A DNA stretch of 8,022 nucleotides from Lachnospiraceae bacterium (lineage in GTDB: Bacteria; Bacillota; Clostridia; Lachnospirales; Lachnospiraceae). Location: the NCBI GenBank assembly GCA_003489085.1, contig DNJM01000119.1:1-8022 (forward strand), given 5' to 3'. Numbering within the stretch: position 1 is the first letter of the stretch; each line of letters opens with the position of its first letter. Shown piece after piece: positions 1 to 6,016 of this stretch. The translations under genes were made by a program, and so were the position numbers. The notes beneath the pieces are model-generated. The model saw only the letters and a list, made by a program, of their open reading frames with translations, was not told the origin of the DNA and did no database searches.

Positions 1-21
1 TGCTTAAGTCCGTATACATGA

Positions 22-50
22 ATTTTAACATTTGCTATAAAAATAGTCAA
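22..50 (-). promoter_or_regulatory. Predicted sigma-A promoter reading leftward out of the window
   Basis: On the minus strand a TTGACT -35 box (45-50) is followed by a 17-base spacer and a TAAAAT -10 box (22-27). The -10 is preceded by TGT, giving an extended -10 (TGTTAAAAT). Transcription would start near position 15 and run off the left edge, so the next gene to the left probably has its own promoter and is not simply the tail of the operon that ends with the RpiR-type regulator. The downstream gene is not visible. The call rests only on box matches and spacing. Confidence 0.6.
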
Positions 51-77
51 TAAATAGAACGAAAAATATGCTTCTTC

Positions 78-119
78 TATAGATAATTAGCAGATTGTCT
101 ATATTTTGTTTTTATTTTT
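78..119 (+). terminator. Terminator-like hairpin with T-tract (plus-strand sense)
   Basis: Arms 78-87 and 94-103 form a 10-bp A/T-rich stem (one G-T wobble) with a six-base loop. On the plus strand it is followed by a T-rich run at 104-119. This has the form of a plus-strand intrinsic terminator, but no plus-strand gene is visible upstream within the window. On the minus strand, where the regulator gene ends at 131, the hairpin is not directly followed by a T-run, so its value as that operon's terminator is doubtful. The stem is weak. The rest of 1-130 holds only the leftward promoter and no supported gene. Confidence 0.35.
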
Positions 120-130
120 GTACAATAATG

Positions 131-991
131 CTATTGACGAAACAGCTCCGAGAATCTTTCCTCTGCAGACGTTTGTGTTTCGGCCGCACTCACTTCAATT
201 TCAATGGCAGACGCCAGAATATTCATCAATGCCATAGGCGCGGACATGGTATTCATGAACAGTCTGGTTGTCGTTGGGCAAATCAGTACTTCATCACAGA
301 ACTCCGCCACCGGTGCGTTTTCCAGATTGGTAACTCCAATCACACATGCCCCGTTTTTTTTCGCAAATTCCGCCATTTTCGTTGTCATAAAGTAATAGTC
401 GGGAAAGGATACCGCCAAAAGCGCCGCATCCTTATCGAGCATTGGCAGAATCGAATGGACATCATCATTTAATTCCGTATTTACTGCGATACAGGCAACA
501 CCTGAAATTGACACGAAAATGCTGAACGCTCTGGCAATCAGCTCGGAAATACCTCTGCCGCAGATAAAAATTCTCTTTTTCTCCTGAATGATCCGTGCTG
601 CCCTTACAATCTTCTTCAGATCCAGTCCCTGGATCAGCCTCTGCATCAGATCGCCCTCTTCTTTACAGATAGCTTCCAGAAGTCTTTCCCGTTCCTGCAG
701 CTCATACTTGGGGATATAAGTGGAAATGTATTCATTGTCCTGGTGCAGTTCGAGCTTCTCCTGCATACTGGCATACTTACGGAATTCATATTTCACTTCA
801 TTAAAATTATCATATCCAAAGTCTGCGCATGCACGCAGAATAGTCACTTCAGACACACCGACCATATTACGGAGCTCCTTCAGTGTAATAAACGTCATCT
901 GTTCCGGATGTCCTAACATAAAGTCAGCAAGCTGTTTCTGTTTTTTTGTCATAGACGGGTATTTTTCTTTCAGTACAGTTAAAATATCCAT
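131..991 (-). CDS. MurR/RpiR family transcriptional regulator (HTH + SIS domain)
   Basis: The 286-residue protein has the two-domain layout of the RpiR family. Residues about 1-78 form the N-terminal HTH_6 domain, with the recognition region near 37-70 (TLKELRNMVGVSEVTILRA, then FGYDNFNEVK). Residues about 125-255 form a SIS sugar-isomerase fold, with a glycine/serine phosphate-sugar loop at about 143-150 (ICGRGISE) and a second strand-loop at 193-196 (AVSF). The family binds DNA and senses phosphosugars through the SIS domain. The effector cannot be read from the sequence, and no sugar-phosphate or PTS gene lies in the window. The ATG is preceded by GAGGAGG at good spacing, 13 bases after the glf stop, so it is probably the last gene of the DCCP-activator-glf unit and may autoregulate it. 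The stop is TAG. The family call is secure; the target genes are unknown. Confidence 0.93.
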   Translation of the reverse strand: MDILTVLKEKYPSMTKKQKQLADFMLGHPEQMTFITLKELRNMVGVSEVTILRACADFGYDNFNEVKYEFRKYASMQEKLELHQDNEYISTYIPKYELQERERLLEAICKEEGDLMQRLIQGLDLKKIVRAARIIQEKKRIFICGRGISELIARAFSIFVSISGVACIAVNTELNDDVHSILPMLDKDAALLAVSFPDYYFMTTKMAEFAKKNGACVIGVTNLENAPVAEFCDEVLICPTTTRLFMNTMSAPMALMNILASAIEIEVSAAETQTSAEERFSELFRQ

Positions 992-1004
992 ATTCCCTCC
1001 TCAT

Positions 1005-2144
1005 TTAGCTGATAAGCTGCCTGATAAGCTGCAATGCCCGTTCGGCTATCGCGTCCATATCATAATATTTATATTCTGCAAGCCTTCCCAATACATGAAC
1101 GCCCTGAATCTTCTGTGCTTCCTGTAAATAACGACTATACAGTCTTCTGTTTTCCTCATTCTCAATTACATAATACGGGATCTCTCCTTCGGTTCCCTTA
1201 TAGTCCTTCGGATATTCCCTGCATATAGTCGTACCCGGACACTCCTGTCCGGTCAGATGCTTAAATTCTGTGATCCGGGTAAATTTCTCACTGACGGTAT
1301 AATTTACCACCGAATGCCCCTGATAATCCGGTACATCCTGATGCAGAAATTCAAACTCCAGCGTCCGGTACGGCAGTCTTCCATACCGGCAGCCAAAAAA
1401 TTCATCCAGTGCACCGGTAAAAATCACCTGTCCTTCAAATGGTTCCCCCTGCAGCCAGATTCTGTTCTCCCGCACCTCTGCTACATCCTCCATAGCCGTA
1501 TTCACCCAAACGGTGATCAACGGATGCTGCACCATGTTCTGAAACATCGGCGTAAACCCATCTGCCGGGAGTCCCTGATATCGATTTGTAAAATACCCAT
1601 CATCTCTTGCAATCCTGACCGGAACCCTGGAGGTAACAGAAGGATCCAGCTCTTCCGGCTTTTTCCCCCACTGCTTCATTGTATATTTCAGATAAATATT
1701 CTGATATACATATTCACCAATCCGCTGCAGGTCGGGATCGTCCTGCTTCATCAGCGTCAATATGGAAACCTTACTGCCTTCCCCAAAGATTTCTGTCAGT
1801 TTACGTTCCATCCGCTCCGCCTCCGGTCCAAACACCTGATGCAGCGTATTCAGATTAAAAGGAACCGGAATCAGGCCTTCTCCGGTCCGCGCCACCACTT
1901 TATGTCTAAAATCCTTCCAGCCGGTAAACCGGGACAGAAATTCTCTGACCTCCTCACGATCCGTATGAAAAATGTGTGGTCCGTACGGATGAATCAGCAC
2001 ACCATAACTGTCATAACAATCATAACAGTTTCCTCCGATCTGCGGACGCTTCTCCACAAGCAATACTCTTTTTCCTTTTTCTGCTGCTGCCCTGGCTGCC
2101 ACACAGCCTGCCATTCCTGCCCCTGCTACCAGTACATCGTACAT
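1005..2144 (-). CDS. glf: UDP-galactopyranose mutase
   Basis: This 379-residue cytoplasmic flavoenzyme (family length about 365-390) interconverts UDP-galactopyranose and UDP-galactofuranose, the precursor of galactofuranose in surface glycans. The N-terminus carries the FAD dinucleotide motif G8-x-G10-x-x-G13 followed by the acidic strand end VEKRP and IGGNCYD (37-42). PYGPHIFHT (53-61) is the family signature. RVPVR (173-177) and TRITEFKH (289-296) place R177 and R290 at the positions of the two substrate-phosphate arginines of the Klebsiella enzyme. The C-terminal GRLAEYKYYDMD (353-364) closes the FAD site. The start lies one base after the activator stop, and its ribosome binding site (AAGGGGAG) is inside the end of that gene, so translation is probably coupled. 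The enzyme is active only with reduced FAD. No glycosyltransferase or other polysaccharide gene is adjacent, which is unusual for glf. Confidence 0.96.
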   Translation of the reverse strand: MYDVLVAGAGMAGCVAARAAAEKGKRVLLVEKRPQIGGNCYDCYDSYGVLIHPYGPHIFHTDREEVREFLSRFTGWKDFRHKVVARTGEGLIPVPFNLNTLHQVFGPEAERMERKLTEIFGEGSKVSILTLMKQDDPDLQRIGEYVYQNIYLKYTMKQWGKKPEELDPSVTSRVPVRIARDDGYFTNRYQGLPADGFTPMFQNMVQHPLITVWVNTAMEDVAEVRENRIWLQGEPFEGQVIFTGALDEFFGCRYGRLPYRTLEFEFLHQDVPDYQGHSVVNYTVSEKFTRITEFKHLTGQECPGTTICREYPKDYKGTEGEIPYYVIENEENRRLYSRYLQEAQKIQGVHVLGRLAEYKYYDMDAIAERALQLIRQLIS

Positions 2145-2145
2145 C

Positions 2146-2916
2146 TTATCTCCCCTTTACACTCTTTTCTTCTGCCAGAATCGACGCGCCCATCGCGCCG
2201 GCATATCTGCCGAGCTCCATTGTCTTTACCGGCTGGCCGATTTTCCTGCTCAGCGACTCTGCAAAATAGACGCTGTGGCTCAATCCACCGGTCAGGATCA
2301 CCGTATCAGATAGCTGCTTTCTCTGGCTTAACTGTGCTACCTTTCCCGCCACAGAATCGATTACACCTGCGGCAATATCTTCCCTTTTTCTCCCCTCACC
2401 AATGTAGCTGATGACCTCGGACTCTGCAAATACCGTACAAAGGGAGCTGATCGGAATAATTTCTCCTTCTGCTGCCATTTCAAAAAGCTCATCAATGGTA
2501 ACGCCAAGACGATTCGCCATAATTTCCAGAAATTTTCCGGTTCCGGCCGAACACTTATCATTCATCAGAAAGTCATTTACCCTTCCGTTTTCTATCAGAA
2601 TTACCTTCGTATCCTGTCCGCCGACATCGATGACCGAGCAGTCCTTTCCTGCCAGTTCCCGGCCTCCCCGCGCATGGCAGGTAATTTCTGTTATAATATA
2701 GTCTGCAAAATCTACCGCTACTCTTCCGTATCCGGTTGCTGCCACTTTATTTTCCTCAGATGGAACTTCAATTCCCATTTCCCGCAGTCTGCTCTGTATC
2801 TCCTGCAATGTTTCCCTGCTGCTCCAGCCGGTCGGCAGAACAAACCGCGTCTCAACATCTCCTCTGACAACTACCTTTGATGCAGTAGATCCGATATCAA
2901 TTCCAATATAATTCAT
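2146..2916 (-). CDS. ATP-dependent activator/reductase of double-cubane protein (acyl-CoA dehydratase activase, YjiL-like)
   Basis: This 256-residue protein of the BadF/BadG/BcrA/HgdC ASKHA ATPase family (E. coli YjiL is of the same length) is a [4Fe-4S] homodimer that couples ATP hydrolysis to one low-potential electron transfer into its partner. Phosphate-binding loops are GIDIGSTASK (5-14) and DVGGQDTK (97-104), with the adenosine motif TGG (209-211). The two cluster cysteines are C122 in NDKCSAGTG and C160 in SLCTVFAESE, matching the HgdC pair, so the bridging cluster should be intact. AAGGAG stands eight bases before the ATG. The neighbour upstream, after an 82-base gap holding a stem-loop, is the presumed electron acceptor at 2999-4150. 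A single acceptor subunit, not an alpha/beta pair, favours a DCCP reductase over a classical 2-hydroxyglutaryl-CoA dehydratase component A. The family call is firm; the partner assignment comes from context. Confidence 0.93.
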   Translation of the reverse strand: MNYIGIDIGSTASKVVVRGDVETRFVLPTGWSSRETLQEIQSRLREMGIEVPSEENKVAATGYGRVAVDFADYIITEITCHARGGRELAGKDCSVIDVGGQDTKVILIENGRVNDFLMNDKCSAGTGKFLEIMANRLGVTIDELFEMAAEGEIIPISSLCTVFAESEVISYIGEGRKREDIAAGVIDSVAGKVAQLSQRKQLSDTVILTGGLSHSVYFAESLSRKIGQPVKTMELGRYAGAMGASILAEEKSVKGR

Positions 2917-2954
2917 TGCTTTATCTCCTTTTTATCGTATGCCCTAACAACTGA

Positions 2955-2983
2955 ATAAGGACGGGAAAGCACCCCGTCCTTAT
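2955..2983 (-). other. Stem-loop between the DCCP gene and its activator gene
   Basis: Arms 2955-2965 and 2973-2983 are perfectly complementary over 11 bp (ATAAGGACGGG on the plus strand) around a 7-base loop. It starts 15 bases after the DCCP stop. In the sense of the minus-strand operon it is followed by TCAGTTGTTA, not a clean T-run, so a strong intrinsic terminator is unlikely. A leaky attenuator, RNase processing site or 3'-end stabiliser that makes more DCCP than activator is more plausible. The opposite strand has a T-rich tail, but no gene reads into it. Confidence 0.7.
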
Positions 2984-2998
2984 ATTTTATAACATTTT

Positions 2999-4150
2999 TT
3001 ACAACATTTCAATAAATGCTGCAAGTCTTGTGTTAAGCTGGCCGATATCTGCCTGAGAATAATCTGTTTCTACACTGATGTATGGCTTATTTTTCTTCTC
3101 ATTGACAAATCTGCGGATGCCAAGTGACTCTACATTATATGTATGGCATGCCTGCAGAATCATCTCAACCACACCGTCTACCTGATATTCGTCAATCAAT
3201 CTGCCCAGAAGTTCCAGACGGTTCGGATTCGGAGACATAACAGAACATCCGATATTCAGGTATCTCTTGGCCAGGGCTTCATATACATCCGGGTTATCTT
3301 CATCTACCAGCTGGTCAACAGACTTGGCGCCGCCGCAGTTTTCATAAGTTACCACGATACCGCCATTCTCTTCAATCGCACGGATGACCTTCTCCGTAGC
3401 GCCGCCGATCGGACAGCCGGTCACAAGAATACGCGGCTTTCTCTCCTCCATCTTACCTTCCTGGTATTCCTTCTCAATTTTGTCTACAAGTGCATTGACA
3501 TCATCTGCCACCTTCTGTCTGTCGAACCGGAATGTACTTCCATATAATACTTTGTAAAGCTCTCCGCCCTTCATCGGTACCGGATCATGCCGCATCAGCT
3601 CATAGAGTCTGCGAAGTGCTCTTCTTTCATTATTTTTGACCCGAATAGCTTCACGGATCTTCTCTTCCGTAATCTCCACATCAAAATGCTTCTCCAGTGC
3701 TTCCTTAAAACGGATCACTTCTTTCTTCCACAGCTCCAGTGCATTTTCATCCTGACTGTTCGGCAGATACATCAGATGTACCGGCTTGAATTCTGCCATA
3801 TATTCATACATCTTTTTCTTACCGTCACAGGTACTTTCTCCCACTACCAGATCTGAGAAATGGAAAAACGGGCATTTATCTGTCTTTGCAAATCCATAAC
3901 TGGACTTGATTAACGGACAGAGGTTCTTCGGCAGCTCTTTTTCTGCCTCCGGAATCGTTTCATCTGAAGTGGAACATAAGCCTACAGTGGCAGCTCCCAT
4001 AGCCATAGCCAGTTCCTGCGGGAAATAAGTACAATATGCACCGATTACCGGAATTCCCTGGTCTTTCAATTGCTTTACCATTAAAAATGATTTCTGCCTC
4101 TGTTCGCCGAACTCTTCAAAGATTTCCGGCAATTCTTTCACAATTTCCAT
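2999..4150 (-). CDS. Double-cubane-cluster-containing anaerobic reductase (DCCP; YjiM-like, HgdB family)
   Basis: This protein belongs to the 2-hydroxyacyl-CoA dehydratase D-component/BcrC family. It is 383 residues from the chosen start, the same length as E. coli YjiM. It has nine cysteines: C40 (AYCTYFPQE), C59, C78 (NLCPLIKSSYG), C93 (KCPFFHFSD), C108 (ESTCDGKKKMYEY), C246 (TGCPIGG), C272 (ENCGGAKS), C302 and C335. Those in conserved contexts are the likely iron-sulfur ligands. Characterised single-subunit members carry an [8Fe-9S] double-cubane cluster and reduce small molecules in an ATP-dependent way with their activator; the natural substrate is unknown. The ATG at 4148-4150 is chosen because GGAGG stands seven bases upstream (4158-4162). 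An in-frame ATG at 4195 overlaps the promoter -10 box. No second dehydratase subunit is present, which argues against a true 2-hydroxyacyl-CoA dehydratase. The 100 bases before it hold its own promoter. Confidence 0.92.
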   Translation of the reverse strand: MEIVKELPEIFEEFGEQRQKSFLMVKQLKDQGIPVIGAYCTYFPQELAMAMGAATVGLCSTSDETIPEAEKELPKNLCPLIKSSYGFAKTDKCPFFHFSDLVVGESTCDGKKKMYEYMAEFKPVHLMYLPNSQDENALELWKKEVIRFKEALEKHFDVEITEEKIREAIRVKNNERRALRRLYELMRHDPVPMKGGELYKVLYGSTFRFDRQKVADDVNALVDKIEKEYQEGKMEERKPRILVTGCPIGGATEKVIRAIEENGGIVVTYENCGGAKSVDQLVDEDNPDVYEALAKRYLNIGCSVMSPNPNRLELLGRLIDEYQVDGVVEMILQACHTYNVESLGIRRFVNEKKNKPYISVETDYSQADIGQLNTRLAAFIEML

Positions 4151-4157
4151 ATTCATT

Positions 4158-4162
4158 CCTCC
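4158..4162 (-). promoter_or_regulatory. Ribosome binding site that fixes the DCCP start
   Basis: GGAGG on the minus strand lies seven bases upstream of the ATG at 4148-4150, ideal Shine-Dalgarno spacing. An in-frame ATG at 4154-4156 touches the same GGAGGA element and is too close to use it. The ATG at 4193-4195 lies within the promoter and would not be in the mRNA. The resulting protein length agrees with YjiM-type homologues. Confidence 0.85.
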
Positions 4163-4193
4163 ATTTGCGCAAAATCCTACAATCTTATGGTTC

Positions 4194-4202
4194 ATTATAG
4201 CA
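4194..4202 (-). promoter_or_regulatory. Extended -10 promoter for the DCCP-activator-glf-RpiR unit
   Basis: The minus strand reads TGCTATAAT, a perfect TATAAT (4194-4199) with the TGn extension. No good -35 box is seen 16-18 bases upstream (TAGTTC-like at best), which is usual for extended -10 promoters or for activator-dependent ones. The predicted start is near 4187, giving a leader of roughly 37 bases to the ATG at 4150. No clear terminator separates it from the fusion gene ending at 4251, so readthrough from upstream is possible too. Confidence 0.7.
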
Positions 4203-4250
4203 TTTTTCTCATTTCGGAACTAATTCATATTTCCCATAATCAAATTGCTT

Positions 4251-5981
4251 TTATAGATATTTTCTATATGCTTCAAATGCACTTGGAATAGGATATGCAT
4301 CCTGTATTTCCCGTGGAGAAATAAAAAGCATCGGCTCCGTGCAGGACTTTTCCAGCTCATCCACATATACCGCATATCCTGTCATCTGCCACTCAATATG
4401 GCTGAATACATGCCGGGCTTCCCCCATCGGCACAATCCGTACCGGAAGAAGTCCTATTGACTTTGCGTATGCGACTGCTTCCTCCTGCGACAGGGTTCCT
4501 TCTACACTTGGCAGCTCGTACATCCCTGCCAGAAGTCCTTTTGCAGGCCGTTTCCGTATTGCTACCATCCCACCATCCCGAAAAACGAATATTGTTCGAT
4601 GTTCGATCCGCCTGCTCTTCTGCTTTCTGCGTATCGGAATCTCCTCCTGCCATCCTTCCTCCCTGGCACGGCAAAAGTCCCGCACAGGACATACGCTGCA
4701 CTTCGGCTCTCCATTTGGCAGACAAATCACTGCCCCCAGCTCAATCAAGCCCTGATTAAAATCACTCGCAGCATCCGGAGGAATCACCAGTTCCAGCAGC
4801 TGTTCCATCCCTGCTTTTGTTTCCGCTTTTAGAACATCATCCCAGATGCCCAGGATTCTTGCCAGCACGCGCAGTACGTTTCCATCCACGGCCGGCTTCG
4901 GAATTCCATAGGCAAAAGAAGCGATTGCTCCTGCTGTATAACTTCCGATCCCTGTCAGTCTCAGTATGTCCTCATATCGCTCCGGGAATTTTCCTCCATA
5001 TTCTTCTTCGATCTGTACTGCCGCTTTCTGCATATTCCGTATCCGGTTATAGTAGCCCAGTCCTTCCCACAGCTTCAACAGCCTGTCTTCGCCTGCCCCG
5101 GCCAATGCTTTTACATCCGGCAGCTCTTTCATAAAACGATTATAGTAGGGCTTTACTGCCTCCACACGCGTCTGCTGCAGCATAATTTCCGACACCCATA
5201 CCCGATAAGCCGTCGTATCCTTCCGCCACGGCAGATCCCGCTTTTCCTTTCGGAACCATTCTACCAGCGGAGCGGCCAGCTGCTTCAGCCTCACTTCCGG
5301 GAGAACTACGGGAATTTCCTTTCCGATTGTTATAGCATCCTTTTTTACCCGGCAGTCATAGGCTAAAAGATGCACCCCCTTCTCTTTCGCTCTCTGCAGT
5401 GCTTCTGCAAATGCCGGATGGGTCTTTGTATTCGGTGTCAGGAAACGCACCCGCTTCATTTGGATCACAAAGAGAACATACGCTTCATAGCCCTCCTCTA
5501 CAGCTCTGATCAATTCATTTACATGCTTTACAGCCCGATCGCTCGGCGCATCCGGAAATGCGGCGATCCCATCTTCTTCCAGAGTGACTCCCTTAATCTC
5601 CAGAAAGATTCTGCGTCCTTCCCCTGTCTCTACATAAAAATCAAACCTGGAATTACCATAGACCGTTTCCGGCCGAATCTCGGAAACATTTTGAAAAAGA
5701 TGCCCGGACGCAATCCATTCCCGGACTACCTGATTCGGAACCTGCGAATCTACATTGACAATCTGATCTCCCTTTTCTACCGCAATCAGATCCCAGGCTG
5801 TTTTTCTCTCCGGATTCTCCGCTTTCTGTACATACACCGGCGCACCCGGGTAAAATAATTCTCTGCAGCGTCCGGTGTTCTTCACATGCACCGTTTCCTT
5901 CTTTCCCTGTATCTCTACATAAGCAATAAAACGATTGGGGCGTTCCAGGAACGTCCCAATCTCAATTTCTTTATATTTCAT
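4251..5981 (-). CDS. SfsA-MutY fusion: SfsA-family nuclease domain joined to A/G-specific adenine DNA glycosylase
   Basis: This 576-residue protein is the sum of two normally separate proteins. Residues 1 to about 227 are a full SfsA (E. coli 234): VHVKNTGRC (31-39), then a PD-(D/E)xK-type site with D114 (RFDF) and E128-I-K130, and TPNTKTHPAF (182-191). Residues about 229-576 are a full MutY (E. coli 350), which removes adenine mispaired with 8-oxoguanine. E265 in WVSEIMLQQT and D366 in VDGNVLRVLAR are the catalytic pair, with the helix-hairpin-helix near 341-350 (RLTGIGSYTA). C420, C428, C431 and C437 are the [4Fe-4S] ligands, and RHVFSH (523-528) is the 8-oxoG-sensing loop of the C-terminal NUDIX-like domain. 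Both active sites look intact. AGAAGGA precedes the ATG by eight bases. It lies 35 bases after uppP. SfsA's role is poorly known, although nuclease activity and sugar-fermentation effects are reported. Confidence 0.95.
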   Translation of the reverse strand: MKYKEIEIGTFLERPNRFIAYVEIQGKKETVHVKNTGRCRELFYPGAPVYVQKAENPERKTAWDLIAVEKGDQIVNVDSQVPNQVVREWIASGHLFQNVSEIRPETVYGNSRFDFYVETGEGRRIFLEIKGVTLEEDGIAAFPDAPSDRAVKHVNELIRAVEEGYEAYVLFVIQMKRVRFLTPNTKTHPAFAEALQRAKEKGVHLLAYDCRVKKDAITIGKEIPVVLPEVRLKQLAAPLVEWFRKEKRDLPWRKDTTAYRVWVSEIMLQQTRVEAVKPYYNRFMKELPDVKALAGAGEDRLLKLWEGLGYYNRIRNMQKAAVQIEEEYGGKFPERYEDILRLTGIGSYTAGAIASFAYGIPKPAVDGNVLRVLARILGIWDDVLKAETKAGMEQLLELVIPPDAASDFNQGLIELGAVICLPNGEPKCSVCPVRDFCRAREEGWQEEIPIRRKQKSRRIEHRTIFVFRDGGMVAIRKRPAKGLLAGMYELPSVEGTLSQEEAVAYAKSIGLLPVRIVPMGEARHVFSHIEWQMTGYAVYVDELEKSCTEPMLFISPREIQDAYPIPSAFEAYRKYL

Positions 5982-6016
5982 TCATGCAATCCTTCTCTTT
6001 CTTCTGCTCCGGTCCA

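Noticed and set aside
95..472. Plus-strand open frame over the end of the regulator gene
   Set aside because: It is antisense to the SIS domain, Cys/His/Arg-rich, without a Shine-Dalgarno and without a domain.
1257..2411. Long plus-strand open frame of 384 codons opposite glf and the activator
   Set aside because: It is antisense to two genes with full catalytic motifs, has no ribosome binding site, and encodes a His/Arg/Ser/Pro-rich sequence with no recognisable domain; it is a shadow frame.
2146..4150. Classical 2-hydroxyglutaryl-CoA dehydratase system
   Set aside because: Only one dehydratase-like subunit is present and no CoA-transferase or other hydroxyacyl-CoA pathway gene is nearby; length and motifs fit the YjiM/YjiL double-cubane pair better.
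2999..4195. 398-residue version of the DCCP starting at 4195
   Set aside because: That ATG overlaps the -10 box of the promoter and lacks a ribosome binding site; the start at 4150 has ideal GGAGG spacing and the family length.
4393..4759. Several overlapping open frames on both strands inside the MutY region
   Set aside because: All lie within the MutY C-terminal coding region in other frames, and none has a ribosome binding site or a plausible protein composition.
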